From Streptomyces scabichelini (GTDB lineage Bacteria > Actinomycetota > Actinomycetes > Streptomycetales > Streptomycetaceae), in contig NZ_JAAKZY010000009.1 in assembly GCF_011045015.1 (NCBI RefSeq), forward strand, positions 39,843-103,842: 64,000 bases of DNA, read 5' to 3'. The notes under the pieces are model-generated. The model ran no database searches, was not told the DNA's origin, and was given only the letters and a program-made list of their open reading frames with translations. Below, one piece after another: positions 1 through 10,212 of the stretch (within the stretch, counting starts at the first letter, position 1; each line of letters begins with the position of its first letter). Made by a program: the position numbers and the translations under genes.

Positions 1-1713
1 CCGCAGCACTGGCTGGAACTGGCCGGGCGTCATGGCGTCACCGTGTGGAACACCGCCCCCGCTCTGCTGGAGATGCTGGTCGAGTACGCGGAGATGGAAC
101 CGGAAGCAGCCGCCGAGGCCCTGCGCACCCTGCGCCTGGTGATGCTGTCCGGCGACTGGATCCCCCTGACCCTGCCCGAGCGGCTGCGCAGGCTCGCCCC
201 GCAGGCCGAGTTCATGAGCCTGGGTGGCGCCACCGAGGCGTCGATCTGGTCCATCACCTACCCCGTCGAGCGCACCGATCCGGGCTGGCACAGCATTCCG
301 TACGGCCGGGCCCTGCGCGGCCAGTCCTTTCACGTACTGGACGAGCAGGGTGCGCCGTGCCCGGTCGGTGAGGCCGGTGAGCTGTTCATCGGCGGTGACG
401 GGCTGGCCCGCGGCTACATCGGTGATCCCGTCCAGACCGCCGAACGCTTCGCGATCCATCCGGTCCTCGGGCAGCGTCTCTATCGCACCGGTGACCTGGG
501 CAGGTGGACGGTCGACGGGACCATCGAGTTCCTCGGCCGCGCCGACCGGCAGGTGAAGATCCGGGGGCATCGCATCGAACTGGGTGAGATCGAGTCGGTG
601 CTGGGCCGGCATCCCGGCGTGCGGCAGTGTGTCGCCTCGTCGGTGCGCGGCCCTGATGGGCGGCCGCGGCTCGTCGCCCATCTGTCACCGAAGGGAACCG
701 CCCAGGTTCCGTCTCCGGAAGAACTGGCCGCCGCGCTGCGTGAACGGCTGCCCGAGTACATGATTCCCAGCCGGTTCGTCGTCCTGGACCAGCTGCCGGT
801 CACCGCCAACGGCAAGATCGACCATGCGGCCCTCACCAGCCCGTACCGGGAGCAGGGGGTCGTGAGCGACGGCCGGTCCGAGGCCTCCGAGCCTGGGGAA
901 CCCGTGGTCGCCGCCGAGCCGAAGTCCGCGCCGGACATGCCGTCGGACGAGACCGGTACGGGGTGGGCCGCCGCAGCGCTCGACGAGGCCGCCGCGCTCG
1001 GGCTCGAGGCCGCGATCGTCCTCAGGCCCGGCCTGCTTCCCCCTGACCAGGCGCTGGAGGCGACCGCGCACTGGCTGCGGCGCGTGCAGCGACTTGCCGG
1101 GTCGTCCCGTGTCGAGCCACGGCTCGCCGCCGGGGGACTGGCCGAGATCGTCCATCGGCCGACTGCTCCGGGCACGGCAGTCGGCGGACCGGTTCCTGCT
1201 CCGGGCGCCACGGCTTCTATCGCCCTGACCGACCCCGTGCGGAACGCCGCGGCCTCCATCGCCCCTGTCGACCCCGTGCGGGACGCAACCGTCTCTGTCC
1301 CGCCTGTCGCGCATCATGCCGACCCGGTGCGGGACCGGGCCGTGCTCGACGAAGTCACGTCCGTCTTCGCGGATCTCACGGGAAGCCCGGTCCAGGCCGA
1401 CAGCACCTTCGCCGCCCTGGGCGCGACCTCGCTCACCCTGGTCCTGGCGCATCGCCGGCTCTGCCAGGGCATCGCCCCGAGCCTGGCGCTGGCCGACATG
1501 TTCGCGCACGCAGGCGTCGGCTCGCTCGCCGCCCGGATCAGTGAACTGCACCGCAAGACGCCTGATCCACAGCCCGGCACCGCTGCGCCGCCGACCGGAG
1601 GCCGCCCGCGCCACACGGCGCCCTCGGAGGCCGGTACCGCCGACCTCGTACCCCAGACACGCCGGGCCTCGCGGGTCGCCGCGCGTGCCCTTGCCCGGGA
1701 GACCGCCGGATGA
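1..1713 (+). CDS. NRPS adenylation-PCP protein, N-terminus outside window
   Basis: The frame is open from base 1, so the start lies to the left. The visible part is the C-terminal half of an adenylation domain: an A5 region reading GGATEASIWS, A6 GELFIGG, A7 YRTGDLGRW, A8 VKIRGHRIELGEIE and A10 NGKID (ending near base 822). The GGATEASIWS form is typical of the cysteine-activating domains of HMWP2 and PchF. In those proteins a methyltransferase sits between A8 and A10; here A8 runs straight to A10. A long Ala/Pro linker (about 850-1340) with repeated DPVR units leads to a carrier domain (GATSLTLV, Ser near base 1430). The stop overlaps the next ATG (ATGA), so translation is probably coupled. 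Inference: it activates Cys for a thiazoline-forming line; any upstream ArCP and Cy domains would be outside the window. Confidence 0.9.
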   Translation, partial: PQHWLELAGRHGVTVWNTAPALLEMLVEYAEMEPEAAAEALRTLRLVMLSGDWIPLTLPERLRRLAPQAEFMSLGGATEASIWSITYPVERTDPGWHSIPYGRALRGQSFHVLDEQGAPCPVGEAGELFIGGDGLARGYIGDPVQTAERFAIHPVLGQRLYRTGDLGRWTVDGTIEFLGRADRQVKIRGHRIELGEIESVLGRHPGVRQCVASSVRGPDGRPRLVAHLSPKGTAQVPSPEELAAALRERLPEYMIPSRFVVLDQLPVTANGKIDHAALTSPYREQGVVSDGRSEASEPGEPVVAAEPKSAPDMPSDETGTGWAAAALDEAAALGLEAAIVLRPGLLPPDQALEATAHWLRRVQRLAGSSRVEPRLAAGGLAEIVHRPTAPGTAVGGPVPAPGATASIALTDPVRNAAASIAPVDPVRDATVSVPPVAHHADPVRDRAVLDEVTSVFADLTGSPVQADSTFAALGATSLTLVLAHRRLCQGIAPSLALADMFAHAGVGSLAARISELHRKTPDPQPGTAAPPTGGRPRHTAPSEAGTADLVPQTRRASRVAARALARETAG

Positions 1714-4700
1714 CCCAGTCCCCTGAACCGAGCTGTCCGTCCGAACAGAGCGACCCGTCGCGGGCGGTGGACCGGGGAGACGACGAACTGATCGCCGTCA
1801 CCGCCCTCGACTGCCGTTTCCCTGGTGCCCCGGACACCGAGTCCTTCTGGGACCTGCTCGCGGCGGGACGCAGCGGGCTGACCCGGCAGACCGAGCGGGA
1901 ACTCGCCGAGAGCGGTCTGCCGGCCCGGCTGCGGCGCAATCCGGCCCATGTGCCGGTCAGCGGACTGATCGACGGCCAGGACCTGTTCGACCCGGAGCCG
2001 TTCGGGTTGACCGATGCCGAGGCCGCCCTGATGGACCCTCAGCAGAGGCTGTTCCTGGAGGCGTGCTGGCGGGCCCTGGAAAGGGCCGGGCACGGATCGG
2101 GCGTGGGGGCAGGTGCCGTGGGAGTCTTCGCCGGTGCCGCCCACAGCGACTACCTGACACGTCACCTCGCCCGCCGCTACGCCGACTCCGCCGCCGACCC
2201 GGTGGGCAGTCTCCAGGCGGCGATCTCGGGCGTCGGCGACTACCTGCCGCTGCACGTCGCCCACCGGCTGGCCCTCACCGGACCGGCGATCTCGGTCGGC
2301 ACCGCCTGCTCCACCTCCCTCGTGGCGGTCCATCTGGCGGCGCAGTCCCTGCTGGCGGGGGAGTGCGACACCGCCCTGGCCGGCGGCTCCTCGCTGATCG
2401 TTCCGCAGGGCAGGGGCTACCTCCATGTGCCCGACGGCATCTTCTCCGTCGACGGGCGGGTTCGCCCGTTCTCCGCGGAGGGCACCGGCATCGTGCACAG
2501 CCAGGGCGTGGGCGTCGCCGTACTGCGCCGCCTCGCGGACGCCCTCGCCGACGGCGACCCCGTCCTCGCCGTCCTGCACGGATCCGCGGTGAACAACGAC
2601 GGTGGGGACCGCACCGGTTTCACGGCGCCGTCCCCGCGCGGACAGGCACGCGCGATCACCGAGGCCCTCGCCCTCGCCGGCGTCACACCGAGGATGATCA
2701 GTTACGTCGAGGCCCACGGAACCGCCACCCGACTCGGCGACGTGGTCGAACTCGCGGCCCTGAAGAAGGTCTTCGGCGAGAGTGGCCCCGCGTGGTGCGC
2801 CCTCGGCTCCGTCAAGAGCAACATCGGGCACGCCAACTCGGCGGCCGGCATCGCCGGATTCGCCAAGACCGTGCTCGCACTGCACCACAGTGTGCTTCCG
2901 CCCTCCCTCGGTGCCCTGCCCCTGAACCCCGATCTGGAGCTGGAGGACTCCCCGTTCACCGTGCCGCATCGAGCCGACCCATGGGCCGGGCCGCGCTACG
3001 CGGGCGTCAGCTCCTTCGGTATCGGCGGCACCAACTGCCATGTGGTGCTGGGCAGTTCGCCGCAGCGCGCCATGGCCCCAGCGGACGGCCGCCCCCAGCT
3101 GGTCCTGCTGTCCGCGCATCGCGACGACGCTCTGGAACGCCTGGCCGACGCCACGGCCACCGCCTTGGACCAGCCGGACACCGACCCGGCCGACACCGCG
3201 TACACCCTGCACACCGGCCGCGGTGAACACGCCCACCGGGCCGCCGCGGTACTCGGTGACCCACCCGGCGACACGCACCGCGTCCTCACCTCCGCACTCC
3301 GGCGCGCCGTCCCGCCCACGAGGCCGAGGATCGTCTTCGCCTTCCCCGGCGGCGGTGCCCAGTACCCGGGCATGGGGCGTGAACTCCTCACCGAGGAGCC
3401 GGAGTTCGCCCGCACGGTCGAGGAGTGTGCCGCGCTCTTCGCCGGGCGTGGCGACGGCACCGGCTCCGGACTCGTCCCGCTCCTGGCCGCGGCGCCCACG
3501 GACGAGGAGGCCGTCAGGCTGCTGCGGGATCCCGTGCACGGGCTCCCGGCGCTGTTCACCGTTTCGCTCGCCACGGCGCGCACCCTGCGCTCCTGGGGCA
3601 TCGAGGCGGACGCGCTCATCGGCCACAGCCTCGGCGAGTACGCCGCCGCCGTCGCGGCCGGAGCGCTCAGGCTCGCGGATGCCGTCGCCCTGGTCGACGT
3701 ACGCTCCCGAGGCATGTCCCGCACCGCGGGCGGCGGCGCGATGCTGACCGTCGCGCTGCCCGAGGACCAGGTCGTGAAGCTGCTGGGCGACCATCCGGAC
3801 CTGGACCTGGCCGCCGTGAACGCGCCACGCTCCTGCGTGGTGTCCGGACCCGTCGACGCGGTGACCGTTCTCGAGCGCCGACTCGCGGCCGACAGCATCC
3901 ACACCACACGGCTCCACCTGGACGCGGCCGCCCACTCGCGGCTGGTCGACCCGGTGCTGCCGGCGCTGCGCGCCGCCGCCGAGGCGACCGTACCCGGCGT
4001 CCCGGCCGTGCCGCTCGCCACGACGCTCACCGGACAGCTGCTGCTGACCCCGCCCGGGGCCGAGCACTGGGTGCCCCATCTGCGGTCCGTCGTCAGGTTC
4101 TCCGACGCCCTGACCACCGCGCTCGGCACCGGACCGGCGATCGTGGTCCAAGTGGGGCCCGGCAGCGGCCTGTTGCAGCTCGTCCGCCGGCACGGGACGG
4201 CGAACGTCGTCGCCACTCTGCCCACCGTGCCGGGGCGCGACGAGCGCCGCGGAGCACGTGCCGCCCTGCTCACGGCCGCGGGCGAACTGTGGACCCACGG
4301 CGTCCGGCTCGATCCCGAAGCCCTGCACCGGCCCGGTCGGCGCCGGATCGCCCTGCCCGGTCTGCCCTTCGACCGGCGGCGCCTGTGGATCGACGAGCCC
4401 GACGACGTACGGCCCGGCCACTCGCCCGTGCCGTACGCGACCGCTGCCGAGCCCGACGAAGAGGAGCCCTTCCAGGTGCCGGTGTGGCACCGGACGCCAC
4501 CCGTCGACGTATCACCGCGACTGGAGGGCCGCTGGCTCGTCGAAGGCGACCCGGACTCCCCGCTGCTGAGCGAGGTCCGTGAGCAACTCGCGGCCGCCGG
4601 GGCCCGGACCGTCACCCTCGCGCAGGCAGCCGCCGAACCGTCGCTGCCCTGTGCGGGCCTGGTCATGGTCGACACGCATGGCGAGGACGACACGTATGGC

Positions 4701-7700
4701 GAGGACGACTCGGGCGTCCGGGCCCAGGAGGCATCCGCCGACCGGGTCACCGAATCGGTGCTGCGGTACGCGCGGCTCGCCCGGACCGCCGCCCCCTGGG
4801 CCGGCAGCGCGTGCCTGCTCCATGTCAGTGTCGGCGCGCACCACGTGGAGAGCGGCGACCGCCCGATACCGGAGGGCGCCGCATCGCTGGCCGTGCCCCG
4901 CGTCCTCGCCCAGGAGTTTCCAGGACTGCGCTGGCGTACCCTCGACCTCCCCGCCGGACCGGTACGCGGCGAGGACGTACGGAGGGTGTGCGCGGAGGCG
5001 GGTGCCCTCGCTCACGGTGAGCCGAGTGGTGTGGAAGCCGCGTACCGCGGCGGACACCGCTGGGTCCGCGGTGTCACGCCTTGGCACCCCACGGCATCCG
5101 AGCAGGCGCGGGACGGCGGAACCGCCGTCGTGATCGGCGGACTCGGCGATGTCGGCATGGCCCTCTCCGCCCATCTCGCACGCAGCGGCCGGCGGGTCGT
5201 GGTCACCGGCCGCGACGGACTGCCCTCCGACCCGGCGCCGGGCACCCCGCAGGCCGAGCGGGCCGAGGCCGTACGACGGCTGCGGGAGGACGGCGTCGAA
5301 CTGGACGTACGGGCCGTCGACGCGGCGGACCCCGATGCCACGGCCGCCCTTCTGCGGACCGTGTCACAGCAGTACGGCCCGCTCGACCTGGTGGTGCACG
5401 CTGCCGGTGTCGTGGCCTCGGCCGCGGTGGCCCCGTTGCGCGCCGTCGAGGAGGAGACCGTACGAGCGCACGCCCGGGCGAAGGTGTCGGCGGCGATGGC
5501 GCTCCGGTCCGCCGTGCGCGGGCTGCCGGACGACCTGCGCCCCGCGAACGTCCTGCTGATGTCGTCGGCCACCACCTTCGTCGGCGGCCTGGGGCTGGCC
5601 CCGTACGCCGCGGCCAACCGCTTTCTCGATGCCTTGGCCGAACGGGAGGACGCCGAACGGAACGACTCCGGCGAGCGGTGGATCAGCGTGGCCTGGGACG
5701 GCTGGCGCATCGGCCCCGGCGGCACCGAACGGGTCGTCGCCTCACGCCACTCGATCGGCCTGCGGGACGGAATGCGCTCCGTGGACCGGCTGCTCGGTCT
5801 CGCCGGGGAAGGCCGCGCGCCCGCGTCCCTGGCGGTCTCTCCGGCGGATCTGGCCGGCCGTACCGCGGGCGTCCCGACCGTCGCGGCCATCGCTTCGGGC
5901 CGGGAGTCGCCGGGCGGCACCACACAGCAGGGAGGATCCGCGCCCCGGGGCGCGGCCGAGGAAGTGCTCGCCGCCCTGTGGTCCGAGCTGCTCGGCTTCC
6001 CCGTGACCGACCGCGACGCCGACTTCTTCGCCCTCGGCGGTCATTCCCTGCTGGCCACCCGCATGCTGGCCAGGCTGCGCGACGAACGGGGAGCCGGACT
6101 ACGTCTGCAGGACCTTCTGACGCGGCCCACGATCGCGGCACTCGCGCCCCTGATACCCGCGTCCGGCGGAGCGGCGGCCCCTGGAGCTGACGACGCGCTG
6201 TCGGCCGTACCACCGGAGGCCGAGACTCGCGCCGCGCCGGAGCAACCGACCGGTGCCGCAGGCGAGTTCCCGCTCACCCGCGTACAGCACGCCTACTGGG
6301 TCGGCGGCTCGGGAGGGTACCGGCTCGGAGACGTGCCCTGCTCCTTCCACCTGGAGTACGACTGTCCCGGCCTGGACACGGCGCGCTACGAGGAGGCGTG
6401 GAACCGTGTGATCGAGCGCCATCCGATGCTCCGCGCGGTCATCTCCCCCGAGGGACGCAACCGGGTACTGGACCGGGTGCCCCGCTACCGCATCCGCGTC
6501 CAGGACCTGAGCGCGCTGGGCGAGGAGGAGCGCGCACACAAGCTCGAACAGATCCGTACCCGCCTCGTCCGCCGGGAGCCGCGTCCCGGGCGCTGGCCCC
6601 TGGTCGACATCAGGGCGGCCCGCCTGCCCGGCGACGTGGTGCGCCTGTTCGTCAACGTGGACGTCCTCGTGTGCGACACCGCCAGTTACCTGATCTGGGA
6701 CCGTGAACTGTGCGCCCTGTACCGGGATCCCAAGGTCCAGCTCCCGCCGGTACGTACGACGTTCGCCGAGTGCGTGGCCGCACTGGAGCAGCGCGCCGGC
6801 TCCCCGGAACGCGCCCGCGCCGCGGCCTACTGGCGGGCGCGGATCGACAGCCTGCCCGGTGCGCCCGCGCTGCCGCTGCGCGCCCCGGAGGCCGATACGC
6901 GTCCCCGCTTCGGCCGCCGCAGCGCACGGCTCGAACCGGACGACTGGGCGTCACTCAAGGCCGAGGCGGCCCGGCGCGGCCTGACACCGACCGCCGTCCT
7001 GCTCGCCGCGTACGGGGACGCTCTCGCCGACTGGTCGGGTCAGGACAGGTTCGCCCTCACACTCACTCTGTTCGACCGGCCGTCCGATCTGCCCGGCGCC
7101 GACGAGGTCGTCGGCGACTTCACCTCCCTGATGCTCCACACGGTGGACAGGTCGAACGACACGTCCTTCGCCGACGCGGCCGCCCGTGCACAGCGTTCGC
7201 TCTTCGAGGATCTCGATCACCGGGAGTTCTCCGCGCTGGAGTTGCTCGCCGAGAAGTCCACCCGCACCGGGCGCACCGAATCCGTGCCTGTCGTGTTCAC
7301 CAGCGCCCTGGGCCTGTCCGGGCCGCTCGGCGGTGGCCACGACCTGGACTGGGCCGGGACTCCGGTGTACGGGGTGAGCAGCACACCGCAGACCTGGCTG
7401 GACCATCAGGTGCTCGAACAGCACGGCGCGCTGCTGCTCCAGTGGGACGTGCTGGAGAGCGAGTTGCCCGCCGACGAGGCGGACAGGGCGTTCACCTCGT
7501 ACGTCGCACGCATACGCGGCCTGGCGCAGGGTCAGGCCGCCTGGGAAGCCGAAACGCAGCGGCAGGCGGGCGCGGAACCAGGCGGGCGGCAGACGTCCGC
7601 TGCCCCGGAACGTCGCGCGGCGACGCAGTCGCCGAGGCGGCAGCCGGCCGGTCCCGCTGTCGTGAACCGCCCTGATGACCTCGACACCGCACTGCTCCTG

Positions 7701-8567
7701 CGCGACGGCAACACCGACCGGCCGCTGTTCCTGGTCCACCCCTCCGGCGGCGACGTGCTGTGCTACGGCCAACTGGCCAGGCTGCTCACGGACGGGCGGC
7801 GCGTCGTGGCGCTCGCCGATCCGGCACTTACCGGAGGAACGGGCGCCGAGGACATCGCCGGTATGGCCGACCAGTATCTGGCGGCCCTGCGCCCGTACCA
7901 GGCGAACGGCCCGTACCTCCTGGGCGGCTGGTCCATGGGCGGCACCCTCGCCCATGCCATGGCCTGCGAACTGGAACGCCGGGGAGAGCGCACCGATCTC
8001 CTCCTGATGATCGACTCGAACGTGCCGGACCGCATCACGCCGCTCGGCGGAGCGGGACCGGACGGGGACGCGGCGATCGCCGCCGTGCGGTATCTGCGGT
8101 CGCTGGAGGCGTTCCTCGACATGGACCTCGGCCTCGGTCAGGACGAAGCCGCACGGCTGCTCCGTACGCCGTCCTCCGATGCACGGTCTGTCGTGGCCGC
8201 ACGACTGCGCGAGGCCGGCCTGGTCGGGCCGCGGGAGACCGCCGAGGTACGCCTAGGGGTCTTCGAGCGCCACCTCCGTGCCCTGGGCGATCACAAGGCG
8301 GGCCGGCTCGCCGACCCCGACACCCGGTTGCTGCTGTTCCGTGCCACCCGGCCGTCCCCGAGCAACGCCGGAGTCGGCATGGGAGTCGACGACGCCCCCG
8401 ACCTCGACTGCCTGGGCTGGCGGCCCCATGTGTCCGGCCCGGTCGACGACGTGGCCGTCGACGGACACCACTACTCCCTGCTGACCGGGCCGGCGGCAGC
8501 CCGGATCGCCGCCCTGACCGACCGGGCGCTCGCCGCCGTATCCGCCGGGCCGCTCCAGAACACCTGA
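1710..8567 (+). CDS. Hybrid PKS-NRPS, KS-AT-KR-ACP-Cy-TE (HMWP1-like)
   Basis: A 2285-residue protein. Domains by approximate residue: KS 25-450 (Cys200 in GTACSTS, His in VEAHGTA and NIGHANS); AT 540-836 (GHSLGEY, Ser640; AAAHS suggests malonyl-CoA); KR 1137-1350 (GGLGDVG nucleotide site, intact S-Y-N in SSATTF...YAAAN); ACP 1417-1484 (GGHSL); cyclization domain 1520-1944 with an intact DVLVCDTAS (DxxxxDxxS); thioesterase 2004-2285 (GWSMGG, late His in DGHHYS). The order matches yersiniabactin HMWP1 with both methyltransferases and the last PCP missing: about 60 residues of Ala/Arg/Pro linker join Cy directly to TE. Likely role: extend the chain with a malonyl unit, reduce it, form the last thiazoline and release the product. 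The missing functions seem to come from the separate proteins downstream. Confidence 0.93.
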   Translation: MTQSPEPSCPSEQSDPSRAVDRGDDELIAVTALDCRFPGAPDTESFWDLLAAGRSGLTRQTERELAESGLPARLRRNPAHVPVSGLIDGQDLFDPEPFGLTDAEAALMDPQQRLFLEACWRALERAGHGSGVGAGAVGVFAGAAHSDYLTRHLARRYADSAADPVGSLQAAISGVGDYLPLHVAHRLALTGPAISVGTACSTSLVAVHLAAQSLLAGECDTALAGGSSLIVPQGRGYLHVPDGIFSVDGRVRPFSAEGTGIVHSQGVGVAVLRRLADALADGDPVLAVLHGSAVNNDGGDRTGFTAPSPRGQARAITEALALAGVTPRMISYVEAHGTATRLGDVVELAALKKVFGESGPAWCALGSVKSNIGHANSAAGIAGFAKTVLALHHSVLPPSLGALPLNPDLELEDSPFTVPHRADPWAGPRYAGVSSFGIGGTNCHVVLGSSPQRAMAPADGRPQLVLLSAHRDDALERLADATATALDQPDTDPADTAYTLHTGRGEHAHRAAAVLGDPPGDTHRVLTSALRRAVPPTRPRIVFAFPGGGAQYPGMGRELLTEEPEFARTVEECAALFAGRGDGTGSGLVPLLAAAPTDEEAVRLLRDPVHGLPALFTVSLATARTLRSWGIEADALIGHSLGEYAAAVAAGALRLADAVALVDVRSRGMSRTAGGGAMLTVALPEDQVVKLLGDHPDLDLAAVNAPRSCVVSGPVDAVTVLERRLAADSIHTTRLHLDAAAHSRLVDPVLPALRAAAEATVPGVPAVPLATTLTGQLLLTPPGAEHWVPHLRSVVRFSDALTTALGTGPAIVVQVGPGSGLLQLVRRHGTANVVATLPTVPGRDERRGARAALLTAAGELWTHGVRLDPEALHRPGRRRIALPGLPFDRRRLWIDEPDDVRPGHSPVPYATAAEPDEEEPFQVPVWHRTPPVDVSPRLEGRWLVEGDPDSPLLSEVREQLAAAGARTVTLAQAAAEPSLPCAGLVMVDTHGEDDTYGEDDSGVRAQEASADRVTESVLRYARLARTAAPWAGSACLLHVSVGAHHVESGDRPIPEGAASLAVPRVLAQEFPGLRWRTLDLPAGPVRGEDVRRVCAEAGALAHGEPSGVEAAYRGGHRWVRGVTPWHPTASEQARDGGTAVVIGGLGDVGMALSAHLARSGRRVVVTGRDGLPSDPAPGTPQAERAEAVRRLREDGVELDVRAVDAADPDATAALLRTVSQQYGPLDLVVHAAGVVASAAVAPLRAVEEETVRAHARAKVSAAMALRSAVRGLPDDLRPANVLLMSSATTFVGGLGLAPYAAANRFLDALAEREDAERNDSGERWISVAWDGWRIGPGGTERVVASRHSIGLRDGMRSVDRLLGLAGEGRAPASLAVSPADLAGRTAGVPTVAAIASGRESPGGTTQQGGSAPRGAAEEVLAALWSELLGFPVTDRDADFFALGGHSLLATRMLARLRDERGAGLRLQDLLTRPTIAALAPLIPASGGAAAPGADDALSAVPPEAETRAAPEQPTGAAGEFPLTRVQHAYWVGGSGGYRLGDVPCSFHLEYDCPGLDTARYEEAWNRVIERHPMLRAVISPEGRNRVLDRVPRYRIRVQDLSALGEEERAHKLEQIRTRLVRREPRPGRWPLVDIRAARLPGDVVRLFVNVDVLVCDTASYLIWDRELCALYRDPKVQLPPVRTTFAECVAALEQRAGSPERARAAAYWRARIDSLPGAPALPLRAPEADTRPRFGRRSARLEPDDWASLKAEAARRGLTPTAVLLAAYGDALADWSGQDRFALTLTLFDRPSDLPGADEVVGDFTSLMLHTVDRSNDTSFADAAARAQRSLFEDLDHREFSALELLAEKSTRTGRTESVPVVFTSALGLSGPLGGGHDLDWAGTPVYGVSSTPQTWLDHQVLEQHGALLLQWDVLESELPADEADRAFTSYVARIRGLAQGQAAWEAETQRQAGAEPGGRQTSAAPERRAATQSPRRQPAGPAVVNRPDDLDTALLLRDGNTDRPLFLVHPSGGDVLCYGQLARLLTDGRRVVALADPALTGGTGAEDIAGMADQYLAALRPYQANGPYLLGGWSMGGTLAHAMACELERRGERTDLLLMIDSNVPDRITPLGGAGPDGDAAIAAVRYLRSLEAFLDMDLGLGQDEAARLLRTPSSDARSVVAARLREAGLVGPRETAEVRLGVFERHLRALGDHKAGRLADPDTRLLLFRATRPSPSNAGVGMGVDDAPDLDCLGWRPHVSGPVDDVAVDGHHYSLLTGPAAARIAALTDRALAAVSAGPLQNT

Positions 8568-8625
8568 GCCGGCCGGCCGCCAAGTCGGACATTCGCCTCC
8601 TCAAACGGAAAGCACGGAACGAACG

Positions 8626-10212
8626 ATGAGACTCAACGCGCCCTCGCGCGCACACCGATCCATTCCTGAATCCATTCCTGCGACCTGGCGCGCCGTCCTC
8701 GCCGTGGCCGCGGTCGGGGCCCTGCTGCTGGCCGGATGCTCGTCGTCCGACAACACCGGTGACGCGGCCGCGCCCACGGGCAAGCCCGTCGACGGCGGAA
8801 CCCTCCGCTACGCCGTGACCGGCTCACCCGCCACGGCCAGCAACGACCCGCACGGCGGCCTCGGCAACGAATCCGACCTGCTGCGCTTCGCCCTCGCCTA
8901 CGACGTGCTGACCGTCCCCGGCAAGGACGGTGAACCCAAGCCACGACTGGCCGTCTCCTGGAAGCCGAACGAGGCCATGAACCGCTGGACGTTCACGCTC
9001 CGGGACGACGCGCGGTTCACCGACGGCCGCCCGGTACGAGCCGCCGACGTGCTGTACTCCCTGCGGCGCATCGCGGACAAGGCGGCCGAGAACTACGGCC
9101 GGCTCGCCGACTTCGACATGAAGGCGTCCAGCACCGACGGCGACCACACCGTGGTCCTGGCCACCCGCGCGCCCATGGCCCAGGCGGCCAAGGCCCTGGA
9201 ATCCGTCAGCTTCATCGTGCCCGAGGGCACGAAGGACTTCTCGAAGACGGTCCCCGGCTCGGGTCCCTTCAAGGTGCGGACCTCCGGGGCGCAGACCGCC
9301 GTCATGGTCCGCAACGACGACTGGTGGGGATCGCGCCCGCATCTGGACCGTATCGAGATCCAGGCCGTCGCCGACCCCCAGGCCCGCGCCAACGCCGTCA
9401 CCTCGGGCCAGGCCGACGTCGCCGGAAGCGTGAGCCCCGCCGCCGTCAAGAGCGCGGGAAGCGGTGGCGGCCTCCAGGTCGTACGGCGCAAGGGCGTCAC
9501 CGAGTATCCGTTCATCATGCGGATGGACACCAAGCCCTTCGACGACCCGCGGGTCCGGGAGGCGTTCCGTCTGGCCACGGACCGCAAGGCCCTCGTCGAC
9601 ACGGTCTTCCTCGGCTACGGGCAGATCGCCAACGACCTGCCCACGCCGTACGACCCCTCCTACCCCGCCGACCTGCCGCAGCGCCGCCGCGATGTCGCGA
9701 AGGCCAAAGAACTGCTCCAACAGGCGGGTCACGCCAACGGGTTGACCATCACCCTGCACACCACGACCGCCTACCCCGGCATGGACACCGCGGCGACCCT
9801 GTACGCGCGGCAGCTGTCCGAGATCGGTGTGAAGGCCGAGGTCAAGGTCGAACCGGCCGACACCTACTGGACCGCCGTGTACGCCAAGAAGACGTTCTAC
9901 ACCGGCTACTACGGCGGCATCTCCTTCCCCGACCTGGCGCGGGTCGGCCTGCTCTCCACCTCCCCGACCAACGAGATCGCCTGGAAGAACAAGAAGTTCG
10001 ACGCCGGCTTCACGCAGGCCATGGGAACGCTCGACGCCGACCGGCGCAACACCCTGCTCGCCGGCATCCAGCGGGACCTGTGGAAGGACGGCGGCTACGT
10101 CGTGTGGGGCACCGGCGACGGGCTGGACCTCGCGGCCCGCGGTGTGGCCGGACTGCCCGACGGGCCCGGTTTCCAGCGGATGTTCATCGACCAGGTGTGG
10201 ATGGCGAAGTGA
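8626..10212 (+). CDS. Peptide/nickel-type ABC transporter solute-binding lipoprotein
   Basis: A 528-residue family 5 (DppA/NikA/OppA type) extracellular binding protein. It has a basic N-terminus, a hydrophobic stretch and a lipobox LLAGC with the lipidated Cys at residue 38, so it should be anchored to the outer face of the membrane. Typical family features follow, such as LRYAVTGSP, an NRWTFTLRDDARFTDGRPV segment and DDPRVREAFRLATDRKALV. It lies 58 bp after the PKS-NRPS gene and its stop overlaps the permease GTG start, so it is inside the biosynthetic operon. Family members bind peptides, nickel complexes or opine metallophores. Inference: it binds the metal-loaded product of this cluster. 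Most streptomycete siderophore importers use another binding-protein family, so this choice is unusual. Confidence 0.9.
   Translation: MRLNAPSRAHRSIPESIPATWRAVLAVAAVGALLLAGCSSSDNTGDAAAPTGKPVDGGTLRYAVTGSPATASNDPHGGLGNESDLLRFALAYDVLTVPGKDGEPKPRLAVSWKPNEAMNRWTFTLRDDARFTDGRPVRAADVLYSLRRIADKAAENYGRLADFDMKASSTDGDHTVVLATRAPMAQAAKALESVSFIVPEGTKDFSKTVPGSGPFKVRTSGAQTAVMVRNDDWWGSRPHLDRIEIQAVADPQARANAVTSGQADVAGSVSPAAVKSAGSGGGLQVVRRKGVTEYPFIMRMDTKPFDDPRVREAFRLATDRKALVDTVFLGYGQIANDLPTPYDPSYPADLPQRRRDVAKAKELLQQAGHANGLTITLHTTTAYPGMDTAATLYARQLSEIGVKAEVKVEPADTYWTAVYAKKTFYTGYYGGISFPDLARVGLLSTSPTNEIAWKNKKFDAGFTQAMGTLDADRRNTLLAGIQRDLWKDGGYVVWGTGDGLDLAARGVAGLPDGPGFQRMFIDQVWMAK

Noticed and set aside
1220..1345. 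Repeated DPVR-containing linker units in the first NRPS gene
   Set aside because: The DNA copies are too divergent to call a repeat with confidence; it is a low-complexity interdomain linker.
1314..4490. Long open frame of over 1000 codons on the minus strand
   Set aside because: It is antisense to the adenylation-PCP and KS-AT genes, which have clear domain motifs. Long antisense frames are expected at this GC content and its translation is Gly/Arg-rich without motifs.
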